In this document: positions 1 through 7,992 of the stretch, piece after piece
Position numbering within the stretch: the stretch's first letter is position 1
Layout of the letters: each line of letters starts with the position of its first letter
Origin: Chloroflexota bacterium
Lineage (GTDB): Bacteria > Chloroflexota > UBA6077 > JADZDV01
Direction of reading: 5' to 3'
NCBI GenBank assembly: GCA_020850915.1
Contig: JADZDV010000087.1
Coordinates: 1 to 26,481 of the forward strand
DNA: 26,481 bases
Translations under genes and position numbers: made by a program
The notes under the pieces: generated by a model
Told to the model about the DNA's origin: nothing
The model's database searches: none
Seen by the model: the letters and a program-made list of their open reading frames with translations, nothing else

Positions 1-566
1 CGTCGACGGCGCTCGATCGGATCGATCGCCACAACCTCAGCGCCTGCCCGCCGCAGGAGCTGGGCCACGAGCTGTCCGACAGTTCCCAGTCCGAACAGCG
101 CGACGACCTCGCCAAGTCGCGGTGCCGCGTCCAGCACCACCGTCAGCGCAGTGGTGAGGTTCGCCATGAACACACCCAGCTCGGGATCGAGGTCGCTGGG
201 CAGCGGCGTGACCAGCGAGACCGGCGCAACGTACAGATCCTGGTGCGGGTGGAGACAGAAGACGAGGTCGCCAACCTGGAACGCCTCTCCCTCGGTGCCA
301 CGCGCCTCGACGCGGCCCACGCTCGCGTAGCCGTACTTGATCGGGAAGCCAAAGCCGCCCCTGAGCGTCGGCAGGTCGAGCGCGAGTCCCCGGTCAACCT
401 GGCCGCGGTAGACCAGCAGCTCCGTGCCGTGGCTGACGCCCGACCGCAGCGCCCGGACCAGGACTTCCCCCGGCCCCGGTTCGCGGAGCGGCTCGTGGCG
501 GAACGCGACACGACGCGGCGCCTCGAACCAGAGCGCCGTGCAAGCCAGCGACCGCAGCCCGCTCAA
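1..566 (-). CDS. MDR-family (zinc-type alcohol dehydrogenase-like) oxidoreductase, 3' end off window
   Basis: An open minus-strand frame runs off the left edge without a stop. It reads as the N-terminal GroES-like domain of a medium-chain dehydrogenase (TALWFEAPRRV, then EPGPGEVLVRALRSGVSHGT, then VGDLVFCLHPH), followed by the start of the Rossmann domain (GLGTVGQLVAQLLRRAGAEV). The usual catalytic zinc Cys near residue 40 of this family is not present in the SGVSHGTE stretch, so this is probably a branch annotated as zinc-binding but lacking that ligand. No ATG lies in frame. I placed the start at a TTG (566), just before the conserved region; a GTG near 653 is an alternative, and neither has a good ribosome binding site. 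The substrate cannot be told. It is divergent from groES. Confidence 0.75.
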   Translation of the reverse strand, partial: MSGLRSLACTALWFEAPRRVAFRHEPLREPGPGEVLVRALRSGVSHGTELLVYRGQVDRGLALDLPTLRGGFGFPIKYGYASVGRVEARGTEGEAFQVGDLVFCLHPHQDLYVAPVSLVTPLPSDLDPELGVFMANLTTALTVVLDAAPRLGEVVALFGLGTVGQLVAQLLRRAGAEVVAIDPIERRR

Positions 567-837
567 CGCGACCGGCGCGCGAGTCCAGGCAACCAGACAG
601 GAGCTGCCACACTCGTGGCGATGGCAGGTCTCGACTTCGCCGGCGTTCGACACGCTTCCATGGTGTGACTGTACGCCGGAGGCGCAGCCTGAACAAGGTT
701 GCTACTGTGCCATCATTCTTACGCAGTTCTAACGTGCCTCTGATCTGATTCCAACGACCTGCCAGCTAGCATCCTCGCGAAGGGCGACAACGCCGTTGCA
801 GGCGGGCGCCCGTGGCAAGCGGAACGAAGGAGGCGCT
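567..837. other. intergenic region upstream of groES; no CIRCE found
   Basis: This gap separates the divergent dehydrogenase and groES. It should hold the chaperonin promoter. I looked for the HrcA operator CIRCE (TTAGCACTC and its inverted partner) and did not find it. No convincing -35/-10 pair was identified. A good ribosome binding site (GAAGGAGG) ends 5 bases before the groES ATG. Confidence 0.5.
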
Positions 838-1140
838 ATGACGTCCTTGCGGCCGCTGGGGAATCGGATCGTCGTTGAAGCCAAGGCTCACGAAGAGATG
901 ACCCGCAGCGGCATCTACCTCCCGGACACCAGCCGGGAGAAGCCCCAGGAGGGCACGGTCGTGGCAGTGGGTCCCGGCCGCCGTCTGGACAACGGCAAGC
1001 TGGCACCGGTGGAAGTTGAAGTTGGCCAGCGTGTCCTCTATGCGAAGTGGGCTGGCACCGAGGTCAAGATCGACGACAAAGAGGTCTTGATCTTCAACGA
1101 TACGGACGTCCTGGCCGTCATCACTGACAACAACAAGTAG
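838..1140 (+). CDS. groES: co-chaperonin GroES (Hsp10)
   Basis: This 100-residue protein is the normal length for GroES. It forms the seven-subunit lid on GroEL and helps fold cytosolic proteins. It opens with [12 protein letters not shown], contains the mobile-loop region (about residues 20-32, [13 protein letters not shown]) that contacts GroEL, the roof region after GTVVAVGPG, and the ending [10 protein letters not shown]. The ATG at 838 is preceded by GAAGGAGG. A TTG 42 bases earlier is in frame but has no ribosome binding site and would add unrelated residues. groEL follows 17 bases after the stop, so the two are co-transcribed. Confidence 0.97.
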   Translation: MTSLRPLGNRIVVEAKAHEEMTRSGIYLPDTSREKPQEGTVVAVGPGRRLDNGKLAPVEVEVGQRVLYAKWAGTEVKIDDKEVLIFNDTDVLAVITDNNK

Positions 1141-1157
1141 GAGGACTCGAGCGCCTT

Positions 1158-2810
1158 ATGACTGCCAAGCAGATCGCATTCGAGCAGACCGCTCATCCCA
1201 AGCTGCGCCAGGGCGTGGACGCGCTGGCCAACGCCGTGAAGGTCACCCTTGGCCCGCGCGGCCGGAACGTCGCCATCGACAAGAAGTGGGGCGCTCCAAG
1301 CGTCACCCATGACGGCGTGACCGTTGCCAAAGAGATCGAGCTTCCCGACCCGTTCGAGAACATGGGCGTCCAGTTAGTGAAACAGGCCGCCACCAAGACG
1401 AACGACGTCGCTGGTGACGGCACTACCACCTCGGTGGTGCTGGCCCAGGCGATGATCAACGAGGGCCTGCGCAACCTCGCGGCCGGCGCCAACCCGATGG
1501 CGATCCGCCGCGGGATCGAGGCGGCGACGGCGGCCGTCGCCGCCGAGCTGCGCCGCATGGCGAAACCCGTTGAGGGGCGAGCCGATTACGAGCACGTCGC
1601 GACCGTCTCGGCCTCCGATCCGGAAATCGGCGCCATGCTGGCCGAGGCGATGGACAAAGTCGGCAAGGACGGCGTCATCACGATCGAAGAGGGCAAGGGC
1701 CTGCGGACCGAGATCGAGTACACCGAGGGCATGCAGTTCGATCGCGGGTACATCTCGCCCTATTTCATCACCAACCCGGACCGCATGGAGGCCGTCGTCG
1801 AGGAGCCGGCCCTGCTGATCACCGACAAGAAGGTCTCGGCGGTCTCGGACCTGCTCCCTCTGCTGGAGCGCCTGCTCCAGAACGGCCAGCGTGACCTCGT
1901 GATCATCGCCGAGGACATCGACGGCGAGGCGCTGGGCACCCTCGTGGTCAACAAGCTCCGCGGCACGCTGAACGTGCTGGGGGTCAAGGCTCCTGGCTTC
2001 GGCGACCGCCGCAAGGAGATGCTCCGCGACATGGCCACCCTCTGCGGATGCGAGGTCATCAGCGAGGAAGTGGGCCGCAAGCTGGAGAACACCACGCCGC
2101 AGGATCTGGGCCACGCGCGACGGATCGTCGCGACGAAGGATGAGACGACGATCGTCGAGGGTCGTGGCGACCCCGCGCTCGTGCAGGCTCGCATCGGCCA
2201 GATCCGCGCCCAGATCGAGGAGACCACCTCGGACTACGACCGCGAGAAACTCCAGGAGCGGCTCGCTAAGCTGGCTGGCGGCGTGGCCGTCATCAAGGTT
2301 GGCGCCCCGACTGAAGTGGACATGAAGGAGCGGAAGGCGCGCGTGGACGACGCGCAGCACGCGGTGAAGGCGGCGGCTGAGGAGGGCATCCTCCCGGGCG
2401 GTGGCGTCTCTCTGATCGCCGCCGTCAAGGTGCTCGACTCGATGAAGCGAGATGACCCGGATGAGCAGGTCGGCGTCAATATCGTACGCCGGTCTGCCGA
2501 CGAGCCGCTTCGCCAGCTCGCCTTCAATGCAGGCCTCGAAGGCTCGGTGGTGATCGAGGAGCTCCGCCATCGCTGGGCTTCCGGTTCCCCATCCTCCTTC
2601 GGCTTCGACGTGCTCGCAGAGGAGTACTGCGACCTGCTGGAGCGTGGGATCATCGACCCGGCGAAGGTGACCCGCTCCGCGCTCGAGAACGCCGGGTCGG
2701 TGGCTGCAATGGTGCTCACCACCGACGCGATGGTCACCGAGGTCCCGCAGAAGGCCCCGCCTCCGATGCCCGGTGGCGCGCCCGGTATGGGCGGCATGGG
2801 CGACTTCTAG
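1158..2810 (+). CDS. groEL: chaperonin GroEL (Hsp60)
   Basis: This 550-residue protein is full length for the 60-kDa chaperonin, which forms the double heptameric ring that encloses and folds proteins using ATP. The nucleotide loop [10 protein letters not shown] is at about residues 82-91, with Asp87 in the position of the E. coli catalytic Asp87. The second active-site segment [17 protein letters not shown] and the PGGGVSL motif are present in the second half. The C-terminus is the expected Gly/Met-rich tail ([15 protein letters not shown]), which lines the cavity floor. A GGAGG lies over the groES stop, 13 bases before the ATG. No frameshift or missing key residue was noticed. Confidence 0.98.
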   Translation: MTAKQIAFEQTAHPKLRQGVDALANAVKVTLGPRGRNVAIDKKWGAPSVTHDGVTVAKEIELPDPFENMGVQLVKQAATKTNDVAGDGTTTSVVLAQAMINEGLRNLAAGANPMAIRRGIEAATAAVAAELRRMAKPVEGRADYEHVATVSASDPEIGAMLAEAMDKVGKDGVITIEEGKGLRTEIEYTEGMQFDRGYISPYFITNPDRMEAVVEEPALLITDKKVSAVSDLLPLLERLLQNGQRDLVIIAEDIDGEALGTLVVNKLRGTLNVLGVKAPGFGDRRKEMLRDMATLCGCEVISEEVGRKLENTTPQDLGHARRIVATKDETTIVEGRGDPALVQARIGQIRAQIEETTSDYDREKLQERLAKLAGGVAVIKVGAPTEVDMKERKARVDDAQHAVKAAAEEGILPGGGVSLIAAVKVLDSMKRDDPDEQVGVNIVRRSADEPLRQLAFNAGLEGSVVIEELRHRWASGSPSSFGFDVLAEEYCDLLERGIIDPAKVTRSALENAGSVAAMVLTTDAMVTEVPQKAPPPMPGGAPGMGGMGDF

Positions 2811-2831
2811 CGCTCACCGCGACAGTCTGCG

Positions 2832-2862
2832 CGAAGCCCCCACGATACTCGTGGGGGCTTCG
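2832..2862. terminator. strong hairpin after groEL
   Basis: A perfect 14-bp inverted repeat (CGAAGCCCCCACGA / TCGTGGGGGCTTCG) with a 3-base loop starts 22 bases after the groEL stop. It sits between the convergent groEL and lipocalin-like genes and could end both transcripts. A long T-run is missing on both strands, so it may work with Rho or mainly protect mRNA ends. Confidence 0.75.
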
Positions 2863-2910
2863 TCGTCCCGCCTCGTACGCTGCCAGTTACGGACTGAGGG
2901 GCTCCCAGGG

Positions 2911-3339
2911 CTAGCCGCGCTCGCGTTCAAAGGCGATCCGACGAAAGTCGGTCTTCCCGGGGAACAGCAGACTCGGCGCCGGGGCGGTCTCGACGAACAG
3001 CTTATCGCCCTCGACCCGGAACCTGCGTCGCTGTTCGGTGCCGTTCCAGATCTCGTTCCACGAGTGTTCGACCGTGGTGATGAACTCATCACCTTCGACG
3101 CGATAACGCCCAGTGTAGGCGAGCATCGAACGGTGCAACGCGGCGCGGGACGCATCGTCCTCGCCAGGCGTGCGCCCTTCCGCGACGGTGAGTGCCATGG
3201 CCCGGCCTTCGCGGGTGATGATGAGGAACCCCTTCGGTTCCCGGCCAAAGAGCTCTCGCGGCTGGCCATCGACCATGACCTGCCACGACAGGAGCCTCCA
3301 GTTACCGATCAGGGCATCGGCGCCCGTGGCGCTCTGCAT
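2911..3339 (-). CDS. lipocalin-like domain protein
   Basis: This 142-residue protein has the signature of the small bacterial lipocalin-like family (PF13924 type): an N-terminal GNW motif at residues 12-14 (LIGNWRLLSWQ), then alternating beta-strand segments (KGFLIITREGRAMALTVAEG, YTGRYRVEGDEFITTVEHSWN, RRRFRVEGDKLFVET). It ends in TDFRRIAFERERG. Such proteins form a beta-barrel that may bind a small hydrophobic ligand; the ligand is unknown. There is no signal peptide. The frame is open far upstream, but the ATG at 3339 has a GGAGG six bases before it and begins where family similarity begins. Confidence 0.8.
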   Translation of the reverse strand: MQSATGADALIGNWRLLSWQVMVDGQPRELFGREPKGFLIITREGRAMALTVAEGRTPGEDDASRAALHRSMLAYTGRYRVEGDEFITTVEHSWNEIWNGTEQRRRFRVEGDKLFVETAPAPSLLFPGKTDFRRIAFERERG

Positions 3340-3382
3340 CCGCGGCCTCCAAGAGAACGATTGGTTCGAGTTCTCGATACCG

Positions 3383-3388
3383 AGTATA
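3383..3388 (-). promoter_or_regulatory. possible -10 box for the lipocalin-like gene
   Basis: On the minus strand TATACT lies 43 bases upstream of the ATG, a fitting leader length. I see no matching -35, so this is only a candidate. Confidence 0.3.
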
Positions 3389-3765
3389 GACGGCGTGCCC
3401 CAGCCGAGGCGCCAGGTCGGCCGACTCAGCGGCGATGAACGCGTCGAGACGAAACCGCGGGAGATCTGCAACGGCCGGCCTGGCACGCGGATTGCTGCTC
3501 TGCGAGAACGTCCTGCATACCACAGGGGGAGGGCTCCCGAGCGGGGCTGTAACGTGCTGAGAACGCGTACGTCGACGATGGACCAGAGTGGGTCGACCTG
3601 CCCACCCCACCACTGGCTCATCCATCCAGACCCCGATCGTCGACACCAGGACACCTGGAGCTGCTGCCGTTGCAGCACAGCCCGGACAGTCAATCGAGGA
3701 CCCGATCCCGTCCTCCGCGCCTCTCGGGCATCAACCTGGTCGACCGAGGACTTGATCGTCTCGGG
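3389..3765. other. gap with no convincing gene
   Basis: This stretch lies between the lipocalin-like gene and the end of the LPSTG protein gene. Open frames exist on both strands but have no domain signal or good ribosome binding site. One minus-strand frame (around 3330-3480) has a protein-like composition (RFRLDAFIAAESADLAP) but overlaps the lipocalin start and lacks a supported start, so I do not call it. Two loosely similar segments (ATCGAGGACCCGATC and ACCGAGGACTTGATC) occur near 3694 and 3742. Confidence 0.4.
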
Positions 3766-4782
3766 TTACCTCGACGCCGAGCCGGATCTCCCACCGGCCT
3801 GAGCGCGGCGTCGCGGATCACCGGCCTCGGCGCTTGCTCGAGGCGGCGGACGATTCGCGGGGCTGTCAGTCCGTCGCGGTCGTCGCAGCAGCCAGCCGGC
3901 CGCAAGGCCAGCGAGTCCGGCCGCGAACACGGCTGTGGCGCTCCGACGCGGGTCATCTCCCGTCGAAGGCAGACGGCTGGGGGATCGCGGCACCTGGGCG
4001 GGCGCCTGAGCGGGCGCGGGACGAGGCGTTGGCCGCGTCGCCGTCTCGGGCGGCTGGATCTGGATCGGCTGGTCGAAGTCGGTGAAGCCGATGGAGTAGC
4101 TCAGGTGGACCGATGTCGGGAATCCGGCTCCCAGCGCTCGGCTGGCGTCAGGCGTAAGATCCAGGCGGACTGCTATCTGATGAACGTAGCGGTCTTCCAC
4201 GCCAATCCACAGGTCAACGCCGAGCGCAATCCCCGACAGCGGTTCGAGCTGCCGGGGGGTGACCGACTCGGGCGGCGCGAGCAGCGCGACGAGCCTGGCG
4301 ACGTCGATGTCGCCCTGATAGCGGCGCACCGGCAAGCCCCGCAACTGGCCAGTCTCCACCAGGCGGAAGCCTCGCACAACCTGAAGGAGGTGGTCGGCGA
4401 CGCCAGGCGGCAACACCGTCGGCGAGGCGGCAGAGACGCCCGGAACAGGCCCCAACACAGGTGAGACTCCGGCGGACTGTTGCCAGACGCCAGTGGGGTC
4501 GGAGCGAGCCCAGGCGTCGGATCCAATGACGATCAGGTCGAGGTGTTGGCGGCCGACGTCGACGCCCATCTGGATACGATCGGGCTGGACGTAAGCGCCG
4601 CCGCCGTGGAAGAGGGTCATCTGGTCGTCCACCACCACGCTGGCATCCAGGATGAACCGCGCAGAGGAGAACTGTCGCACTTCTCCAACATCGCGCGGAT
4701 CGATCGGTTGCATCAGGGGCGCCGCTGGCACGATGGACGCCCAGAGCCACAGAACGCTGCTCAGAAATAGGGAGGGCTGCAT
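3766..4782 (-). CDS. secreted LppX/LolA-like protein with C-terminal LPSTG sorting-type signal
   Basis: The 338-residue product starts with a hydrophobic signal segment (residues 2-22) with no lipobox Cys. Residues about 33-245 resemble the LppX/LprG/LolA-like fold of envelope lipid- or lipoprotein-binding proteins, ending in the typical strand YSIGFTDFDQPIQI. A Pro/Ala-rich linker (245-268) leads to LPSTG at 271-275, a membrane segment (about 281-299) and a basic tail RRPRR. This order matches a sortase signal, but the tail after the membrane segment is unusually long (about 38 residues). The ATG at 4782 has GGAGG five bases upstream; an in-frame GTG at 4806 is less good. No sortase gene is in the window. 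Surface anchoring is inferred. Confidence 0.72.
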   Translation of the reverse strand: MQPSLFLSSVLWLWASIVPAAPLMQPIDPRDVGEVRQFSSARFILDASVVVDDQMTLFHGGGAYVQPDRIQMGVDVGRQHLDLIVIGSDAWARSDPTGVWQQSAGVSPVLGPVPGVSAASPTVLPPGVADHLLQVVRGFRLVETGQLRGLPVRRYQGDIDVARLVALLAPPESVTPRQLEPLSGIALGVDLWIGVEDRYVHQIAVRLDLTPDASRALGAGFPTSVHLSYSIGFTDFDQPIQIQPPETATRPTPRPAPAQAPAQVPRSPSRLPSTGDDPRRSATAVFAAGLAGLAAGWLLRRPRRTDSPANRPPPRASAEAGDPRRRAQAGGRSGSASR

Positions 4783-4806
4783 GACCACCTCCGTCGCCCT
4801 GCGCAC

Positions 4807-4826
4807 GCCGGGGCGATGGCCCCGGC
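4807..4826. terminator. hairpin between the MFS and LPSTG protein genes
   Basis: A perfect 8-bp inverted repeat (GCCGGGGC / GCCCCGGC) with a GATG loop lies 12 bases after the MFS stop and 24 bases before the next minus-strand start. There is no T-run. It may be a weak terminator or an intercistronic mRNA hairpin. Confidence 0.4.
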
Positions 4827-4838
4827 ATCGGACCTAGC

Positions 4839-6161
4839 CTAATCGGTCGGGTGGTCTCGCGCAAGCACCGCGAGGCGCGACGAGGCGTCGGGCGAGTTTG
4901 CGCGAGATGGACGGGCTGAGACGCCGCTCGATCGGCGCGACCCGAGCAGGAGCAGGAGATTCAGGCCTGCGCAGACCAGTCCATAGAGCGAGATGGCGTG
5001 GCCCGTACCGATGGCCGTCGCGGCGGCGCCAGCCGGGAAGCTCCCGATCGGCGTGAGGCCGAGCGTCAGGGTGTAGATCGCCATCGCTCGTCCGGCCAGT
5101 TGGTCCGGCACCAGCTCGCCAAGCGACGTTACGCCGACCGAGAACGCTAGCGAGCTGCAGACACCCGCGAGCACCAGGAGGAGGAGCGTCAGCGGAATGG
5201 AGCGACTCTGTCCGATCCCAACCAGCGTCAGGCCAAGCACGACACCCCCGACCAGCAAGGTGAGCGACTTGCGTCGTACAGCCGTGCGCCGAGCAATCAC
5301 GACCGCGGTCATGATCGCCCCGCCGCCGAGTCCCGCGCTCAGGGCGCCAAGCCCCTCAGGGCCCACGTTGAGCACGTCCCGCGCCAGCGCCGGCAGAAGC
5401 TGGATGATGGCAGCGCCAAAGAAATTGGAGATGGCAATGGCGCCAAACACCAGCCGGAGCTCCGGATGGTGAAGTGAGTACGTGACACCCTCGAGCAGCT
5501 CTCCAACACGCAAGGTGAAGCGCGTTCGCGGTCGGTCCGAACGGTGCGTGATGCCGGTCAGCAGGTAGAGCGACCAGAGGTTGGCAACCAGGCAGAGGGC
5601 CATCGCATGGGGTGCACCGATCGTTCCCAGCAAGATGCCGGCGAGCAGAGGGCCGACGACGCGCGTTGTGTTGAGCAGCAGGCCATGCAGCGCGGTGGCG
5701 TTCTGCATGAGCCGCTTGCCGACGATCTCGAAGGTCCAGGCCTGGCGAGCAGGCATATTGAGGCTGAAGAGCACGCCCATGCAAGTGGCGCCAATCAGCA
5801 GGTGCCAGACCGTCAGGCGATCGAGGAGGAGCAGCGCCAGCGCTCCGCCGTTCACGGTCACCATGGCGATCTGTGTGACATACATCAGGCGCCGCCGATC
5901 GAAAGCATCCGCCAGGGCGCCGCAGACCGGCGCCGAGAGCATCATGGCCACGCCGTTGAGGAGTCCGCCAAGGCCCAGCCAGAACGGCGATCCGCCCAGC
6001 GCAAGCAGCAGCCAGTTGAAGACGAGCTGCTGGGTCCAGATAGAGACCTGGGACCCGAGATTGCCGAGAAAGAGACGCTGGAAGTCTGGCAGGCTGAACG
6101 ACGCGAACGTCGAGCCCGCGAGGCCGTTCAGGAGCCATTGTCGTGCAATGAACAGGCGCAT
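4839..6161 (-). CDS. MFS transporter, EntS/MFS_3-like exporter
   Basis: This 440-residue inner-membrane protein has about 12 hydrophobic segments. The N-terminal part reads FQRLFLGNLGSQVSIWTQQL, typical of the EntS/MFS_3 branch. MFS motif A is present in the loop after helix 2 (GALADAFDRRRLMYV). Such proteins export siderophores, drugs or other small molecules by proton antiport; the substrate here is unknown. The open frame extends 40 residues upstream into the divergent SDR gene, so I chose the ATG at 6161, just upstream of the conserved start. The ribosome binding site is weak. The LPSTG protein gene follows on the same strand after a 56-base gap with a hairpin. Confidence 0.88.
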   Translation of the reverse strand: MRLFIARQWLLNGLAGSTFASFSLPDFQRLFLGNLGSQVSIWTQQLVFNWLLLALGGSPFWLGLGGLLNGVAMMLSAPVCGALADAFDRRRLMYVTQIAMVTVNGGALALLLLDRLTVWHLLIGATCMGVLFSLNMPARQAWTFEIVGKRLMQNATALHGLLLNTTRVVGPLLAGILLGTIGAPHAMALCLVANLWSLYLLTGITHRSDRPRTRFTLRVGELLEGVTYSLHHPELRLVFGAIAISNFFGAAIIQLLPALARDVLNVGPEGLGALSAGLGGGAIMTAVVIARRTAVRRKSLTLLVGGVVLGLTLVGIGQSRSIPLTLLLLVLAGVCSSLAFSVGVTSLGELVPDQLAGRAMAIYTLTLGLTPIGSFPAGAAATAIGTGHAISLYGLVCAGLNLLLLLGSRRSSGVSARPSRANSPDASSRLAVLARDHPTD

Positions 6162-6173
6162 GGAACGAATCTC

Positions 6174-6181
6174 AGTATACT
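6174..6181. promoter_or_regulatory. palindromic AGTATACT, possible shared -10 of divergent MFS and SDR genes
   Basis: AGTATACT reads TATACT on both strands, 13-18 bases before the MFS start and 63-68 bases before the SDR start. It could supply a -10 box in each direction. No good -35 was found on either side. Confidence 0.35.
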
Positions 6182-6243
6182 CACGCTCCCGGACCGCCGC
6201 CCGGCAGGGGCGGTCGCGTTCAGCGCAGGCGCGTGGAGGAAAG

Positions 6244-7032
6244 ATGGACCTTGGGCTGGGCGGCAAGGCAGCGGTGATCACCGGCGGCAGCCAGGGTATC
6301 GGCTACGCGGCGGCGCGAGTGCTGGCTCGCGAGGGCGCGCGGGTCCTGATCGCGGCGCGTCAGGCAGAGCGCCTGGAGCGGGCCGCGATGGACCTGGCAG
6401 AAGAGACCGGCGGCCAGGTGGTCGCCTTCCGGGCAGACGTGACCCATCCGGAAGACGTAGCAGACATGATCCAGGCCGCCATCGAGCGCTTTGGCAAGCT
6501 CGACGCCTTCGTCAGCAACGCTGGCGCCTCCCTGGCACGTCCGTTCACGGAAGTCACCGACGAACAGTGGCAGAGTGACCTCGAGCTGAAGCTCCTGGCA
6601 AATATCCGTGGCGCACGGCTGGCCATCCCCCACCTGAAAGCGGCCGGCGGTGGCAGCATCGTCAGCGTGCTGTCCGTCATGGGCAAGACGCCAGCCGCCG
6701 GCTCGACGCCGACCTCTGTCAGCCGAGCCGCCGGGATTGCACTCATGAAGGTACTCTCGAAAGAGCTGGCGCCGGACAACATCCGGGTGAACTCGGTCAA
6801 CATCGGCCTCATCAAGAGCGGCCAGCACGAGAGGCGGTGGATCGCCGCCGGCAGGTCTCAGTCGATCGACGACTACTACGCCCAGATGGCCGAGCATCGG
6901 AGCGTGCCGTTGAAGCGAATCGGCGAGGCTGAAGAGGCGGCCGACCTCATTGCGTTCCTCTGCTCCGAGCGGGCGAAGTACATCACGGGCGCGGCCATCA
7001 ACATGGACGGTGGCCTCTCTCCCGCCGTGTAG
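6244..7032 (+). CDS. SDR-fold protein lacking the YxxxK catalytic pair
   Basis: This 262-residue protein has the classical short-chain dehydrogenase length and fold. The NAD(P) motif TGGSQGIG is at residues 13-20, SNAG at 91-94, the tetrad Asn is probably Asn120, and the active-site Ser region VSVLSVMG is at 140-147. The segment that normally reads YSxSK reads TSVSR at 157-161, so the catalytic Tyr is Thr157 and the Lys is Arg161. It still ends with the usual cofactor-fold segment INMDGG. It resembles the BKR-like atypical SDR group (cd05344 type), known not to match the tetrad. It may be a reductase with altered chemistry or a non-enzymatic binder. ATG 6244 has GGAGGAAAG directly upstream. 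Confidence 0.88.
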   Translation: MDLGLGGKAAVITGGSQGIGYAAARVLAREGARVLIAARQAERLERAAMDLAEETGGQVVAFRADVTHPEDVADMIQAAIERFGKLDAFVSNAGASLARPFTEVTDEQWQSDLELKLLANIRGARLAIPHLKAAGGGSIVSVLSVMGKTPAAGSTPTSVSRAAGIALMKVLSKELAPDNIRVNSVNIGLIKSGQHERRWIAAGRSQSIDDYYAQMAEHRSVPLKRIGEAEEAADLIAFLCSERAKYITGAAINMDGGLSPAV

Positions 7033-7181
7033 CGCGACCGCGCGGGGTCGTGGAGTGCGCGGGGGAGGCGTCTTCTAGAGAAGCCTCGGTATTCCTGTCT
7101 GACGTAGAAGACGCGCAAAGCCCGAGCGCGACGCGTGCGACGCCGGCGATAACGAGCACGTCGTGCGCCGTGACCGGGTGA

Positions 7182-7227
7182 GCCGCCCGGGTGTTATACT
7201 GGGCGGCCTGGCGACCCGTGGGTCGCC
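7182..7227 (+). promoter_or_regulatory. two inverted repeats around a TATACT -10 upstream of the RraA-like gene
   Basis: TATACT at 7195-7200 is a good -10 candidate for the gene starting at 7299; a poor -35 (GTGACC) is at 7170-7175. The -10 lies in the loop of an inverted repeat (GCCGCCC at 7182-7188, GGGCGGC at 7201-7207). A second, perfect 8-bp repeat (GGCGACCC / GGGTCGCC, 7210-7227) follows around the expected start of transcription. They could be operator sites or mRNA 5' hairpins. Confidence 0.4.
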
Positions 7228-7298
7228 TCGTGCAAACACCTGGGACAACAGCATAGAGCGCCCTTAGTGCGCCGTCAGCCAGAGGGAAGACGGGGTAG

Positions 7299-7988
7299 AT
7301 GAGGCAGCAGTTAGAAGCTCATGAGACGGTGTCGCTCGTGGAGCGATACGAGCGACTGGATAGTCCCGCGATCGCCGATGCCCAGCGGGGTATGCGCGTG
7401 CTGCATCCCCGGATCCGCGGCCTGGTCCCTGGCTGCACGATCGCCGGCCCCGTGTACACGGTCCGAACGTATCCCGGTGGCTTGATGACCGTCATGAAGG
7501 CGATGATCGAAGCGCCTAAGGGGGTCGTCCTCGTCGTCGACGCGGACGGCGATGTGACGGCGGGTGGCCTCTGGGGCGAGCTGATGGCCGAAGAGGCCAG
7601 GCTCCGCGGGTTCAAAGGCATCGTGGTCGATGGCGCGGTACGTGACCGGCGGGGCCTCGTCAAGGTCGGCTTTCCGACCTTTGCCGCCGGGGTCAGCCCG
7701 CGACTCGGCACGAATCTTCAGATCGGCTTGACCGAAGTGCCGATCAGTTGCGGTGGCGTGCCTGTCCAGATGGGTGACTGGATCTTTGGCGACGACGACG
7801 GCCTCGTTGTCATCCCCGCCAACTCGCTGGAGACAGTGCTCGAGGCGGCGGAAGCGGTGGAGCGGCGCGACCGTGAGATGGCGCGCAGAGTCGCTAACGG
7901 GGAACGCCTGGCCGACGCGCTCGGGCTGCACCAACTGATCTACGGCGAGCAGACCACGCTCTCGGTCATGAGCCGACCGAAGGCCTGA
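7299..7988 (+). CDS. RraA-family / HMG-aldolase-like protein
   Basis: This 229-residue protein belongs to the RraA-like superfamily, which includes 4-hydroxy-4-methyl-2-oxoglutarate/4-carboxy-4-hydroxy-2-oxoadipate aldolase (pyruvate-forming, metal-dependent) and the RNase E inhibitor RraA. The core reads VVDADGDVTAGGLWGELM (residues 79-96), then GIVVDGAVRD (107-116) with the family's Arg115-Asp116 pair, then GFPTFAAGVSPR. A long helical tail follows residue 185. The ATG at 7299 follows a purine-rich site (GAGGGAAGACGGGG). The next gene begins 4 bases after the stop, so this is an operon with the hydroxyacid dehydrogenase-like gene. That pairing favours a role in hydroxy/oxo-acid catabolism over RNase E control. 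The substrate is unproven. Confidence 0.85.
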   Translation: MRQQLEAHETVSLVERYERLDSPAIADAQRGMRVLHPRIRGLVPGCTIAGPVYTVRTYPGGLMTVMKAMIEAPKGVVLVVDADGDVTAGGLWGELMAEEARLRGFKGIVVDGAVRDRRGLVKVGFPTFAAGVSPRLGTNLQIGLTEVPISCGGVPVQMGDWIFGDDDGLVVIPANSLETVLEAAEAVERRDREMARRVANGERLADALGLHQLIYGEQTTLSVMSRPKA

Positions 7989-7992
7989 GCCA

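Noticed and set aside
1374..2570. 398-codon minus-strand frame opposite groEL
   Set aside because: groEL is unmistakable on the plus strand; the antisense product shows no family features.
7299..7988. RNase E regulator RraA or menaquinone methyltransferase as the specific name
   Set aside because: The family is mixed; neighbouring hydroxyacid dehydrogenase suggests catabolism, so only the family name is justified.
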